Shown: piece by piece, positions 33,993 to 43,267 of the stretch
Layout of the letters: each line of letters opens with the position of its first letter
How positions within the stretch are numbered: position 1 is the first letter of the stretch
DNA from: Halomarinibacterium sp041392205
GTDB lineage: Bacteria; Bacteroidota; Bacteroidia; Flavobacteriales; Flavobacteriaceae
NCBI GenBank assembly: GCA_041392205.1
Contig: JAWKMO010000003.1
Span: forward strand, 1-64,000
Direction of reading: 5' to 3'
Length of the DNA stretch: 64,000 nucleotides
Notes under the pieces: generated by a model
What the model saw: only the letters and a program-made list of their open reading frames with translations
Databases searched by the model: none
Told to the model about the DNA's origin: nothing
Program-made: the position numbers and the translations under genes

Positions 33993-36900
33993 ATGAGATA
34001 TTGTACACAGCGCTTTTGCGCCTTTCTTTTTTTTGCATTAGTTGCTTTTAGTAGTACTGCACAAAAAAACTCCCAAGCCCCGCTACAAAAAGTAACGCAG
34101 CAAAATAATACAACTCCAAATACAGATTTGGTGGTATTTAAAGCTTCAGAAGGGAAAAAGATTCAAGATGCTGAAGTAATTTTTAAAGAAGTTTTAAAAC
34201 CTTCTTCTAAAACTTCATTTCAATTTATTTCAGAAGAAAAAGATAAAAGAGGCACAGTCCATAAAAAATGGCAGCAATATTTTAAGGGAATAAAAGTTGA
34301 GTTTGCTGTAGTTGCATTACATGGTAAAAATAATAATGTTGAGTTTTTAACTTCAGAATATTATCCCATTTCAGATAGCTTTAATACAACGCCATCCATA
34401 ACTGCTGAAACTGCCTTTCAGAAAGCGTTGCAGCAAATTGGCGCTAAAAACTATATGTGGGAATATCCTGAAGCAGCTTTAGAAATGGATAATTATCAAA
34501 AACCTTCGGGGGAACTAGTCTTATTACCAGTTTATGAGACAAACGAAGTTAAAAGCCCAATGGTAATCAAGCTAGCATACAAATTTGATATGTTTGCCAC
34601 CAATCCAATAAGTAGAGGAGATTTATATATTGATGCCCAGACAAAAGAAGTATTGTTTTATAATGCCATTATTAAACACGCTTCAAGCTTTGGCTTTATT
34701 GGCGAAAAGCAAATTACCGTCCTTACTGAAGAAGAATTTTGTACTTCTTCAGAAAAGTCTAGCACCTACACTCCTTTAGTACTAGGAACAGCCGCTACAC
34801 GCTATAGTGGAACAAGAAGTATTGAAACTACTTTTGAAAACCCCAATTATAGTCTTAATGATACCACTCGAGGCAATGGCGTTTTTACACGAGATGCACT
34901 TAACCAAAGCCCTAATGGCCCTCCATTATATCCTTATGTAACTAATTATGACGAGTTTTTGGATAATAACAATAACTGGACGGCAGGAGAGTGGAATAAT
35001 GCCGCTAAAGATAATGCGGCGTTAGATGCCCATTGGGGAGCCATGATGACTTACGATTATTGGTTAACAACACACGGGAGAAATAGTTATAACGGTTCTG
35101 GAGCATCCATACGCAGTTATGTTCACGTAGATGTAAATTATAATAATGCCTTTTGGAATGGATCTGTCATGTCCTATGGCGATGGTTCTTGTGTTTCTGA
35201 AGGCTGTAGTGGTTTTGATGCATTAACTTCTATAGATGTCGCAGCCCATGAAATTGGTCATGCCGTAACAACATTTACTTCAAACTTAGCTTATCAAAGA
35301 GAGTCTGGTGCTATGAATGAAGGTTTTTCAGATATTTGGGGAGCCGCTGTTGAATATTTTGCCAAGGGAACAGGTCCTGATAACAATCCAAATGATGAAG
35401 TTTGGCTTATAGGTGATGAAATTGATAGACGCACAAACTCTCCAGCCTTACGCTCTATGAGTAATCCTACATCCCTAGGACAACCCGATACGTATGGAGG
35501 TTCTTTTTGGATAAATCCAAACTGTGGCACACCCACACAAGCAAATGATTATTGTGGGGTACATACCAATAGTGGAGTTTTAAACTATTGGTTTTACCTT
35601 TTGGTAGAGGGAGGTTCAGGAACAAATGATATTGGCAGTAATTATAATGTTACCAGTATTGGTATGGCTGATGCTTCAGAAATAGCTTATGCGACCCTTC
35701 AAATATTAAGTTCAAATTCAACTTTTGCGAATGCCAGAACTCTTTCTATCCAGGCAGCAACTTCTGCTTTTGGCGCTTGTTCCCCAGAAGTAGAATCGGT
35801 TACAAATGCATGGCATGCCGTAGGAGTGGGTGCTGCTTATGTTAATACTTGCACCCCAGAAATAGCTTTCGCAAGTACAGCAAGCAGTACAGAGGAAGGT
35901 TCAGAATGTGATTTCACAGACATCAATGTCACTCTTACTATTGCAATAGCTGCCTCTGCCAATGCAGATGTAAACTTCACTGTTAATGGTGCTAGCACAG
36001 CAACACAAGGAGTAGATTTTGATTTATTAACACCTAGTGTTACTTTCCCATCCGGTACAACAACCCCGCAAACTATGACACTTCGAGTGTATGAGGATAG
36101 CTTTTTAGAAACCAATGAATCAGTAATTATAGATTTTACGGTTAACCCAAATGGAGGAGATGCTGTTGCAGATATGGGTGCAGATACCTTTACGCTTACT
36201 GTTTTAAACGATGACGCAATTCCCTCTACCGCAACTAATGTCACAGTATATTTTGAAGATTTTGATGATGGTAGCTATGATGTAACTACTGCTGGTAATT
36301 CAGGATCCGACTTATGGCAAGCAGGAAATGCGGCAGCAGCTGCCAGTTCTTTTTGGAATACTACAGGTAATGCAACAATATTTGCCTTTACAAACGATGA
36401 TGCTTGTAATTGTAACAAGGCCAATGATAGGTTAACTACTACAGTAATAGATTTGTCTGGCAACTACACCTCAGCGACTCTTACTTTTGATCATGCATTT
36501 GCCGATTTAGGGGAAACCGCTAATGTTAGATTTTCAACAAATGGGACAACGTTTACTAATGTTGCTACATTAAGTAATACTTCTATAGCAAATGGAGGAG
36601 GCTCTTATACAACACCATGGGTAAATAATAATAGCATTAACATTCCTGCGCCTTATTTGGGAAGTGCTACTTTTTATGTACAATTTCGCTATAATGATAA
36701 TAATACGTGGGCTTACGGTATGGCCGTAGATAACATACAAGTTACTGCAGTTACTGATACAGGAATCCAAACTGCGGTTAATACTGGAGCTCCAGATCAA
36801 TTGGATATTTCAGGAATTGGAACAGTATATGCTTCAGACCCTAGCTCTGGTGATGTTATGGCAGATATTGCAAACCTTACTTCGTTTGACTTTGGATGTA

Positions 36901-38945
36901 CCAATGTTGCTGTTTCCAGAGCAGGCACAGGAGCACAAGCTTATAATGGAAGTGTAACCCCAGATTTAGTAATGGACAAAACTTTTACTGTAACTCCAAC
37001 AAATACAACTACTACTGGAATCGTCTCCACCAAATTCTATTTTGAATTAGCTGAAATTACAGGTTGGGAGTCAATAGTAACGCCTACTTATGATAGAAAT
37101 GATCTTGTCATGGCAAGAGAGAATGGAGGTTCTATTGTTGAGGTATCCACAGTAACTATAGAAGCTTTTGGTACCAATCTTGCATTAATTGGAAACTTTA
37201 CCGATTTAGAGGGAACATTCTATTTTGGACCTTCAAGTGCTTTTATTTCGTGCACAGGAGCAACAAAAACATGGGACGGAACTTCTTGGAGTCCTGTTGG
37301 AATACCCGATGGAACCAATCCTGTAATTATTAATGGAAATTATGATACCAATATAGATGGAAGTTTAAATGCTTGCACACTCACTATAAACAACTTATAT
37401 ACTCTCACAATTACTGCTGATGACTATGTTCAAGTTGAAAATGATATCACCGTTAATGGTTCCTTAATTATAGAACACCAAGGCAGCTTAGTGCAAGTGG
37501 ACAATGATGCTACAGTAGTAAACAACGGTACTATCAATGTAAATCTTACCACACCCAATTTGGCCTCTCGCGATTTTATGATCTTGGGAAGCCCAATGAG
37601 TGGCGAGGCCAGAACCGATGTATGGAACAGTGCGTTTTTAGTACTCAACCACGACACCAACCTATTTGTACCCAATGCCGCAGTGGCTGCAGCGTTTCCC
37701 TTAGCCGAAAATTTTGCCGATGATAATTATGACAATTGGATAGCCTATAATGGTGCTATTAACGTGGGTGAAGGTTATATCGTGAGACCACAAACTGGAT
37801 ACGGACAGCCTGGAGGGATCTTTAACTATACTTACGATAGTGGAACTTTAAACAATGGTATTGTAAACTTTAATGTGCTTTACAACACCCCAGGCACACC
37901 AAGTGAAAATAAAAATGCTAGCCCTAACATTTTGGCAAACCCTTATGCCAGTGCTATTTGGGCAAACGACTTTATTAATGCAAACCCTATGGTGGACGAG
38001 GTTTATTTCTGGGAACATAATACGCCCCCCAGTCCGTCACTCCCTGGAGCGGGAGCCATGAACTTCTCTATGGAAGACATCTCCATGTACAATCTAGCAG
38101 GGGGAACTCCTGCCGCTAGTGGAGGAAGTGCTCCTAATGGTTATATTGCCACTGGACAGGGCTTTGCTATTAAAGCAAGCGCCGCTGGTACCGCTGTATT
38201 TAATAATAGCATGAGAAGAACGGATAACAATAATACGCTTCGTTCTTTTGATGAAAGTCTTGAACGTATCTGGATTAAAGTAGCAACACCCGAGTACGAA
38301 ATGCAGAGCAGTACGCTTATTGCTTTTTCAGAAAATGCTACAGCTGATGTAGATGCAGGCTACGACAGCCGAAGAATGGCTACTGTGGTTTCCTTATATA
38401 GCCAACTAGAGGACGGTACTGGAGAATTTGGTATTCAGTCTAGAGAGCCGTTCAATAGAGGAATGAAAATACCCTTAGGCTTCTCTTCCTTAATTGAAGA
38501 AAAAACAACCTACCAAATCTCCATAGACCAACTAGAAGGCGCTAACCTTAATAATGCCACAATTCTTTTAATTGATATGGAAGAAAAGACCACGGTGAAT
38601 CTTAAGGACGGACCTTATAACTTTGACAGTGAAAGCGGAACCTTTGCAGACCGATTCTACCTCGTGTTTCAACGCAGCAGTTATAGATTTTTGGAGGTGG
38701 AACAAGCACAGCTAGAAACCATTTCAATGTTCCCCAATCCTACACAAGGACTATTAACCATTGCTTCGCCTAATACGGAAATAGAAAGAGTACGGGTTTA
38801 CGATCTTCAGGGTAGGGAAGTGCTCGTTTCTTCAGAAAAGGGAATGTTTATTATAATAGATCTTTCAAAAGTAACATCATCTGTTTATTTTGTAACAGTA
38901 GAAACATCCTTTGGTACCATTACTAAGAAACTTGTAAAGAAATAA
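33993..38945 (+). CDS. Secreted M4 (thermolysin-like) metalloprotease with T9SS sorting domain
   Basis: A 1650-aa protein starting MRYCTQRFCAFLFFALVAFSSTAQ at the ATG at 33993. An FTP/PepSY propeptide spans about 40-215. The M4 domain has H419-E-I-G-H423, third ligand E443 (MNEGFSDIW) and H524 in VHTNSGV, a complete thermolysin site. Downstream lie a Calx-beta-like domain (about 625-740), a jelly-roll region with DLSGNYTSATLTFDHAFADLG (about 820-910), a long region (about 1080-1560) shared in style with other flavobacterial surface proteins, and a T9SS sorting domain (about 1578-1650, SMFPNPTQGLLTI ... TKKLVKK). It is expected to degrade protein outside the cell. It has a strong promoter and terminator of its own. 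Confidence 0.95.
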   Translation: MRYCTQRFCAFLFFALVAFSSTAQKNSQAPLQKVTQQNNTTPNTDLVVFKASEGKKIQDAEVIFKEVLKPSSKTSFQFISEEKDKRGTVHKKWQQYFKGIKVEFAVVALHGKNNNVEFLTSEYYPISDSFNTTPSITAETAFQKALQQIGAKNYMWEYPEAALEMDNYQKPSGELVLLPVYETNEVKSPMVIKLAYKFDMFATNPISRGDLYIDAQTKEVLFYNAIIKHASSFGFIGEKQITVLTEEEFCTSSEKSSTYTPLVLGTAATRYSGTRSIETTFENPNYSLNDTTRGNGVFTRDALNQSPNGPPLYPYVTNYDEFLDNNNNWTAGEWNNAAKDNAALDAHWGAMMTYDYWLTTHGRNSYNGSGASIRSYVHVDVNYNNAFWNGSVMSYGDGSCVSEGCSGFDALTSIDVAAHEIGHAVTTFTSNLAYQRESGAMNEGFSDIWGAAVEYFAKGTGPDNNPNDEVWLIGDEIDRRTNSPALRSMSNPTSLGQPDTYGGSFWINPNCGTPTQANDYCGVHTNSGVLNYWFYLLVEGGSGTNDIGSNYNVTSIGMADASEIAYATLQILSSNSTFANARTLSIQAATSAFGACSPEVESVTNAWHAVGVGAAYVNTCTPEIAFASTASSTEEGSECDFTDINVTLTIAIAASANADVNFTVNGASTATQGVDFDLLTPSVTFPSGTTTPQTMTLRVYEDSFLETNESVIIDFTVNPNGGDAVADMGADTFTLTVLNDDAIPSTATNVTVYFEDFDDGSYDVTTAGNSGSDLWQAGNAAAAASSFWNTTGNATIFAFTNDDACNCNKANDRLTTTVIDLSGNYTSATLTFDHAFADLGETANVRFSTNGTTFTNVATLSNTSIANGGGSYTTPWVNNNSINIPAPYLGSATFYVQFRYNDNNTWAYGMAVDNIQVTAVTDTGIQTAVNTGAPDQLDISGIGTVYASDPSSGDVMADIANLTSFDFGCTNVAVSRAGTGAQAYNGSVTPDLVMDKTFTVTPTNTTTTGIVSTKFYFELAEITGWESIVTPTYDRNDLVMARENGGSIVEVSTVTIEAFGTNLALIGNFTDLEGTFYFGPSSAFISCTGATKTWDGTSWSPVGIPDGTNPVIINGNYDTNIDGSLNACTLTINNLYTLTITADDYVQVENDITVNGSLIIEHQGSLVQVDNDATVVNNGTINVNLTTPNLASRDFMILGSPMSGEARTDVWNSAFLVLNHDTNLFVPNAAVAAAFPLAENFADDNYDNWIAYNGAINVGEGYIVRPQTGYGQPGGIFNYTYDSGTLNNGIVNFNVLYNTPGTPSENKNASPNILANPYASAIWANDFINANPMVDEVYFWEHNTPPSPSLPGAGAMNFSMEDISMYNLAGGTPAASGGSAPNGYIATGQGFAIKASAAGTAVFNNSMRRTDNNNTLRSFDESLERIWIKVATPEYEMQSSTLIAFSENATADVDAGYDSRRMATVVSLYSQLEDGTGEFGIQSREPFNRGMKIPLGFSSLIEEKTTYQISIDQLEGANLNNATILLIDMEEKTTVNLKDGPYNFDSESGTFADRFYLVFQRSSYRFLEVEQAQLETISMFPNPTQGLLTIASPNTEIERVRVYDLQGREVLVSSEKGMFIIIDLSKVTSSVYFVTVETSFGTITKKLVKK

Positions 38946-38960
38946 TCTACTTACCATTAT

Positions 38961-38990
38961 AAAAAAAGCCTCCTTGATGGAGGCTTTTTT
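38961..38990. terminator. Bidirectional terminator after the protease gene
   Basis: AAAAAAGCCTCC and GGAGGCTTTTTT form a 12-bp stem with loop TTGAT. It serves the protease gene and the convergent SemiSWEET gene. Confidence 0.9.
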
Positions 38991-39252
38991 ATATTTTTAA
39001 GTGTTCTCTAAGTTTATAGATTAAAATAATTCCAGCAAGTACCAATGTTACCGCATTTCCTATAATGATAGGCCATTGATTATTGGAAATTCCATAGCAA
39101 ATCCATAAAAATACGCCCGTTACAAACAATAGATACATGGGGAGTGATAATTGTTTTGTATTTCTAGATTTAATCGTTTTAATGGCTTGGGGCAAAAAAC
39201 TAATCGTTGTAAAAAAAGCGGCAATATTTCCTAATACAGGGGTTACATCCAT
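38989..39252 (-). CDS. SemiSWEET-type PQ-loop sugar transporter
   Basis: An 87-aa protein with three helices, the size of bacterial SemiSWEETs that dimerise to carry sugars. The motif FFTTISFLPQAIKTIKSRNTKQLSLPMYLLF contains the PQ of the PQ-loop and the conserved Lys/Asn/Thr-rich loop; helix 3 ends VLAGIILIYKLREHLKI. Substrate unknown, but the family moves mono- or disaccharides. No sugar catabolic genes are adjacent, so it is an isolated unit. Confidence 0.9.
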   Translation of the reverse strand: MDVTPVLGNIAAFFTTISFLPQAIKTIKSRNTKQLSLPMYLLFVTGVFLWICYGISNNQWPIIIGNAVTLVLAGIILIYKLREHLKI

Positions 39253-39380
39253 AGTCGTATGTTTACATCACAAAAGTCCTTGAATTTTGCATCGTTTACT
39301 ACGTCATTCTTAACCATTATCTATTGAAATTTAACCCGTTTTTATATTGTATTTTTAGTACATTTAAGAAACTAAAACCT

Positions 39381-40055
39381 ATGAAAGTTTATTATGTTAT
39401 TAGTCTCTGTTTGTTTTTAAGTATGACTATTCTTAAAGCGCAAGATTGGGCGCAATTAAATCGTTTTAAAGCTGAAAATGAATTATTACTCCCTCCAGCT
39501 AAAAACGAAAATAGAGTGGTTTTTATAGGCAATTCCATTACGGAAGGTTGGCGCAACGACTCTTTATCTTTATTTAAAAATCCTTCCTTTATTAATAGAG
39601 GTATAGGAGGGCAAACCACTAGCCAAATGAAAATACGCTTTTGGCAAGATGTTATAAAGTTAAATCCTAAGGTTGTAGTGATTTTAGCTGGAATTAACGA
39701 TATTGCTCAAAACACAGGTCCTATTGCGCTTTCAGAAATTGCAAAAAACATTGAAGAAATGACACAATTGGCAAAAGCGCACCGCATTAAAGTAGTGGTT
39801 TGTAGTGTACTTCCGGCCAATTATTTCCCATGGCGTCCCCAAATACTAACTTCAGAAAAAGTAATCGCACTCAACGCCATGCTTAAATCCCTAGCTATAA
39901 AGCAAGATGTAACCTATTTAGATTACTATACATTTATGGTAAATGATACCAAGGGTATGAAAGAGGAGTACACTTATGATGGCGTGCATTGTACCTTAGA
40001 AGGGTATCGTAAAATGGAAACCATTCTTTTACCTTGTTTAGAAAAACTATTTTAA
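39381..40055 (+). CDS. SGNH/GDSL hydrolase, exported
   Basis: A 224-aa exported hydrolase from the ATG at 39381 (MKVYYVISLCLFLSMTILKAQ); the open frame extends to 39324, but that extension is not signal-like. The SGNH residues are all present: S52 in FIGNSITEGW, G76 in GIGGQ, N106 in LAGINDIAQ, D200 and H203 in TYDGVHCTLEGY. The family includes esterases that remove acetyl or acyl groups from carbohydrates and lipids; this one is of the periplasmic type common beside glycan genes, but its neighbours do not show a pathway. Confidence 0.9.
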   Translation: MKVYYVISLCLFLSMTILKAQDWAQLNRFKAENELLLPPAKNENRVVFIGNSITEGWRNDSLSLFKNPSFINRGIGGQTTSQMKIRFWQDVIKLNPKVVVILAGINDIAQNTGPIALSEIAKNIEEMTQLAKAHRIKVVVCSVLPANYFPWRPQILTSEKVIALNAMLKSLAIKQDVTYLDYYTFMVNDTKGMKEEYTYDGVHCTLEGYRKMETILLPCLEKLF

Positions 40056-40409
40056 AATTCTATTATTTTAAGATTCTAATCATTTAGTAGAAAAAAGGTG
40101 CTTTAACCAATAATATGTAGTACCTTTACTAGAATTAGTTATTAGAACAGCCTTTCTTTCGTTATTTCATTTCTGAACATAATCAATCCTTTGCTTTCCT
40201 AAATAATGAAATTGTTGTAGCACAATAAATGCTTCATGATTCTAAATCAATAGATACTTATGGTCTTTTATTTCAATTCAATACCATAGAAATAGCTGGA
40301 AAAATCAAGAGGTGTAGCAGTAATAACAAAAAATAACCCAATATAAAAACATTATAAAATGATAAAACAATTGATATATAAATTAATTAATTCTAATAAA
40401 GTAACCATT
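40056..40409. other. 354-bp gene-free interval upstream of the cold-shock gene
   Basis: No convincing gene was found in this interval. An 8-bp stem (AAAGGTGC with GTACCTTT, one G-T, 18-nt loop) at about 40096 might end the SGNH gene, but it lacks a T-run. A 35-codon ORF at 40229-40336 has no signal, domain or ribosome site and is rejected. The rest is AT-rich; it may contain the long 5' leader typical of cold-shock genes, which acts as an RNA thermosensor in other bacteria, but I see no stable structure. Confidence 0.5.
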
Positions 40410-40601
40410 ATGAATGAAGGTACCGTAAAGTTTTTTAATACCGCCAAGGGATTTGGTTTTATAACTGTAAAAAACACTAATGAAGAAATATTTGTACATT
40501 CTACAAATCTTCTAGATGCTATTAGAGAAAACGATCAAGTAAAATTTGACGTTGAACGAGGTGATAAAGGATTAAGTGCTATTAAGGTAAGTTTAATCTA
40601 A
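40410..40601 (+). CDS. Cold-shock protein (CspA family)
   Basis: A 63-aa single cold-shock domain from the ATG at 40410: MNEGTVKFFNTAKGFGFITV with RNP1 (KGFGFI, 13-18) and RNP2 (EIFVH, 26-30). It ends VERGDKGLSAIKVSLI. These proteins melt secondary structure in RNA at low temperature. The frame is open from 40359, but the extra MIKQLIYKLINSNKVTI segment is not part of the fold. A possible terminator lies at 40625-40649. It is one of two cold-shock-domain proteins in 1 kb. Confidence 0.92.
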   Translation: MNEGTVKFFNTAKGFGFITVKNTNEEIFVHSTNLLDAIRENDQVKFDVERGDKGLSAIKVSLI

Positions 40602-40624
40602 GAATCATAATTTTTTTTTATTAT

Positions 40625-40649
40625 AAAGCCATCCTTAGGGGATGGCTTT
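40625..40649 (+). terminator. Terminator after the cold-shock gene
   Basis: AAAGCCATCC and GGATGGCTTT form a 10-bp stem with loop TTAGG. Only four T follow, so termination may be modest. Confidence 0.7.
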
Positions 40650-40847
40650 TATACATAAATTGGAAAAGGAAACAAATGAAAATATAACCAATAATAGAGG
40701 GGTTAAAAATATTCTATTTTACATAATATACATTATAGAACATTTATATATATTGTTACAATTGTGTATTTAAGGCATTTATATAGAAATAGTTTCTTTC
40801 CCAAGCTACTTGTTGCAAGCCACTGTATGGTAAAGTAACACTATATC

Positions 40848-41309
40848 TTACTTAACTAGCGTAACTTTTACCGCATTCATACCCCTTTGTCCTTTTTCCA
40901 ATTCAAAGGAAACAAGATTGCCTTCCGTAATAGTATCTAATAAGCCACTTACATGAGTAAAATATTTTTCCTCATTTTCGGCATCAATAATAAATCCAAA
41001 ACCTTTAGAATGATCATAAAAAGAAACGGTTCCTTTTCGTAAGGGATTAAAAGCTTCTTTCTCAGTTTCCAAGGTTTTTGGAATTCCAATTACAATGTCT
41101 TCAGCCTCAATAATTATCTTTTGTGAAGGATCTGGTGGAGTTTCTACCAAATTCCCAAAATGATCTACATAGGCAAAATCAATCCCTGAAGTTCCTTTAA
41201 CTCCCTTTTCAGCCTTACGGGCTTCCATTTTCTTCTTCTTTTCTTCCCGTTTTTTTAAACGATTTTTTTCTTTTTCAGACTTATTATACGTTTGCTGTGA
41301 TTTTGCCAT
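40848..41309 (-). CDS. Cold-shock domain protein with basic N-terminal extension
   Basis: A 153-aa protein. The first 40 residues are extremely Lys/Arg/Glu-rich (KSEKEKNRLKKREEKKKKMEARKAEKG), residues 40-90 are a Gly/Pro linker with DFAYVDHFGNLVETPPDPSQK, and the C-terminal 60 form a cold-shock domain (GTVSFYDHSKGFGFIIDAENEEKYFTHVSGL; RNP1 KGFGFI, RNP2 KYFTH). The extension probably adds RNA or ribosome affinity. Such long Csp relatives are common in flavobacteria. It is expressed from its own unit on the opposite strand from the small Csp gene. Confidence 0.88.
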   Translation of the reverse strand: MAKSQQTYNKSEKEKNRLKKREEKKKKMEARKAEKGVKGTSGIDFAYVDHFGNLVETPPDPSQKIIIEAEDIVIGIPKTLETEKEAFNPLRKGTVSFYDHSKGFGFIIDAENEEKYFTHVSGLLDTITEGNLVSFELEKGQRGMNAVKVTLVK

Positions 41310-41361
41310 ATAGGGTATTTAGTGGTTTTTAAATTTTTAAAGGGTTTGTTTTGGTTGTTTT

Positions 41362-41799
41362 TTAATAAATAAACAAATCTTCTTCAAGATACTCGTTTTT
41401 TATTGTTTTTTTATATCTAAATCCAGATTTCTCATAAAACTGCCGAAGTTGTTTCTCTTCGGTCGTTAGCCAATAATGCTGATTTGGATTCAAGGAAAAT
41501 AACTTTTCTAGCCATCTTGTGCCATACTGTTGGTGTCGTTTTTCTATTGGTACCCAGACATAGCCTATGTAGGCATAGTTTTTTGAGAACCAGTGCATAG
41601 CTTCTGTTTGATAGGTTTCCATTTCGGGAATCATGGCTTTAAAAACAATCCCACCGGCTAACAGTTCCTTATTCTCTTCTAATACATACACTTGCGCCTC
41701 ATTCTTCACATCATTCCAAATGGGTATAAGGCTTTCTTTCCAGTCTGTGGGTAATATCTTAAAAAAGCGATTGGGCCTAGGCAGCCTATTTAATTGCAT
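41362..41799 (-). CDS. GNAT-family N-acetyltransferase-like protein
   Basis: A 145-aa protein with the GNAT order of elements: an N-terminal helix, AQVYVLEENKELLAGGIVFKAMIPEM (strands 2 to 4), YAYIGYVWVPIEKRHQQYGTRWLEKLF, where GTRWLEKL sits at the acetyl-CoA binding turn in place of the classic Q/RxxGxG/A, and QFYEKSGFRYKKT, the terminal strand-helix. The weak A motif lowers confidence. It lies 9 nt downstream of the ATP-grasp gene in the same direction, and together they may make and modify one product; no substrate is known. Confidence 0.75.
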   Translation of the reverse strand: MQLNRLPRPNRFFKILPTDWKESLIPIWNDVKNEAQVYVLEENKELLAGGIVFKAMIPEMETYQTEAMHWFSKNYAYIGYVWVPIEKRHQQYGTRWLEKLFSLNPNQHYWLTTEEKQLRQFYEKSGFRYKKTIKNEYLEEDLFIY

Positions 41800-41808
41800 A
41801 ACAGTAAC

Positions 41809-43104
41809 TTATAAAAGTCCCCAGGACCACAACTTATCAGAATCCTCCATCCATCTATCGCCAATATCGGTTCGGTAATAACTATTATTTACAATCACAT
41901 TTTTAATGCGATTATACATATTTTGTTGGGCATCTTTCATGGTTAATCCAGTTCCGCTTACCAAAAGGGCAATCCCAGTATTTCCTGTTATGAGCCACTC
42001 ATTATTTATTTTTTTTAGATGCATGGGATGCAATCCATCTTTTATATCTTTTTTAAAAATAACCACCGCATCTTTTGAAAAGAGTTTAAATGTTTTATGA
42101 TCGTCATAAGGAAAAGGGGGCACTACAATATAAGCCCCTACTTGAAAGCCTTTTTTAACGTTAATATTAAAATCCAGGCCTTGCGCCAATTTGTAGAAAA
42201 AATCCCCAATGGGTTCATTAATTCCAGCTCTTTGAATCATAATTTGAGGGTATCCAAAACGGGAAGTAAACTCTAAGGGATAAATTCCATTTCCGTTTAC
42301 AATACAATTAATATCGATATGTCCTATAAAATTAGATTTGGCAAGTGTGGTTTCAAATTTCTTAAGAGTAGCATCAAAAATGGGAGAATCTTTCGCCCAA
42401 AACATGCTTGTGCCCATCTCTCCAGTAGAAACGCCTAATTCTTTAGGGAATAATTTTTTATGTTCAAAAGTAATATTAATGGGTTTTAAAAAGGTTTTTC
42501 CATTAAAAAAAGAAGCGATGGAAATTTCTACTCCTTTTACCTTTTTCTGTAGCTGAAATGCCCCAAAATTATTTCCCCAAGATTTTTCATAGGCTTTTAA
42601 AACTCTAATAACATCAAGCCCTTCATCGTCGTTGCCTACAAACAATAATTGCTTGTATTCTTGAGTCTCTCCAGAGGGTTTAATAACATAGGCATCGGGA
42701 TGTTTTTCAATAAAGGCAATAGCTTCTTGAAAGTTGGAAAACTCATACGAAGCCAATACTTTTATTTTATGAGCCTTTAATTCCTTATGTCCAAAATTAC
42801 GATCCAATTCTAGCAAATCGGTGTAGGTTGAGCCTCCTACTACAAGTTTTCCGGCATTTCGTAAGGCTTCACAAATAGCCCCGTAACCCGTATAATCAAA
42901 AATGATTAGGTCTGCCCAATCTACGTGCTTTTCCCAATCGTTTATTTTGGGGCAAAACCCAAGTCCTATTTCCTTACAGCCTTTCGCTTCGACATAAAAC
43001 TTAACCTGATGCCCTTCCAGATGCATCGCATTTGCTAAATCCAAGATTTCACCATATTTTGAAATCAAAAGGATTCTCTTTTTTCCACTCTTATGTTTGT
43101 TCAA
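41809..43104 (-). CDS. PurD-like ATP-grasp ligase
   Basis: A 431-aa ATP-grasp protein related to phosphoribosylamine-glycine ligase: an N-terminal Rossmann-like domain (RILLISKYGEILDLANAMHLEGH), an ATP-grasp domain (DAYVIKPSGETQEY, FQLQKKVKGVEISIASFF, GEMGTSMFW, IGHIDINCIVNGNGIYPLEFTSRFGYPQIM) and a C-terminal domain. It differs from housekeeping PurD in the N-terminal motifs and is not with other pur genes, so its acceptor is unknown. The start is a TTG at 43104 with a well-placed AAGGAG at 43109-43114, which is rare in this phylum. It is followed by the GNAT gene. Confidence 0.8.
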   Translation of the reverse strand: MNKHKSGKKRILLISKYGEILDLANAMHLEGHQVKFYVEAKGCKEIGLGFCPKINDWEKHVDWADLIIFDYTGYGAICEALRNAGKLVVGGSTYTDLLELDRNFGHKELKAHKIKVLASYEFSNFQEAIAFIEKHPDAYVIKPSGETQEYKQLLFVGNDDEGLDVIRVLKAYEKSWGNNFGAFQLQKKVKGVEISIASFFNGKTFLKPINITFEHKKLFPKELGVSTGEMGTSMFWAKDSPIFDATLKKFETTLAKSNFIGHIDINCIVNGNGIYPLEFTSRFGYPQIMIQRAGINEPIGDFFYKLAQGLDFNINVKKGFQVGAYIVVPPFPYDDHKTFKLFSKDAVVIFKKDIKDGLHPMHLKKINNEWLITGNTGIALLVSGTGLTMKDAQQNMYNRIKNVIVNNSYYRTDIGDRWMEDSDKLWSWGLL

Positions 43105-43267
43105 TCTACTCCTTACCTATTATGTTTTTATTTGAAAAGAAATCCCTTTCCGCTGCAACAATAACCTGCATAAAAAAGTATGTAAAGCTACACTATATTT
43201 TTTGCTATTTTAAAAGAATTGAAAAGAAATAATTAGCACTCAAAAAACACTAAAGGATGCTTCTTTT

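Noticed and set aside
34000..38900. ORFs on the minus strand opposite the M4 protease
   Set aside because: They are shadows of the strong coding frame, with biased composition and no domains.
40229..40336. 35-codon ORF in the leader of the cold-shock gene
   Set aside because: No recognisable signal, helix, or ribosome site; ORFs of this length are expected by chance in AT-rich DNA.
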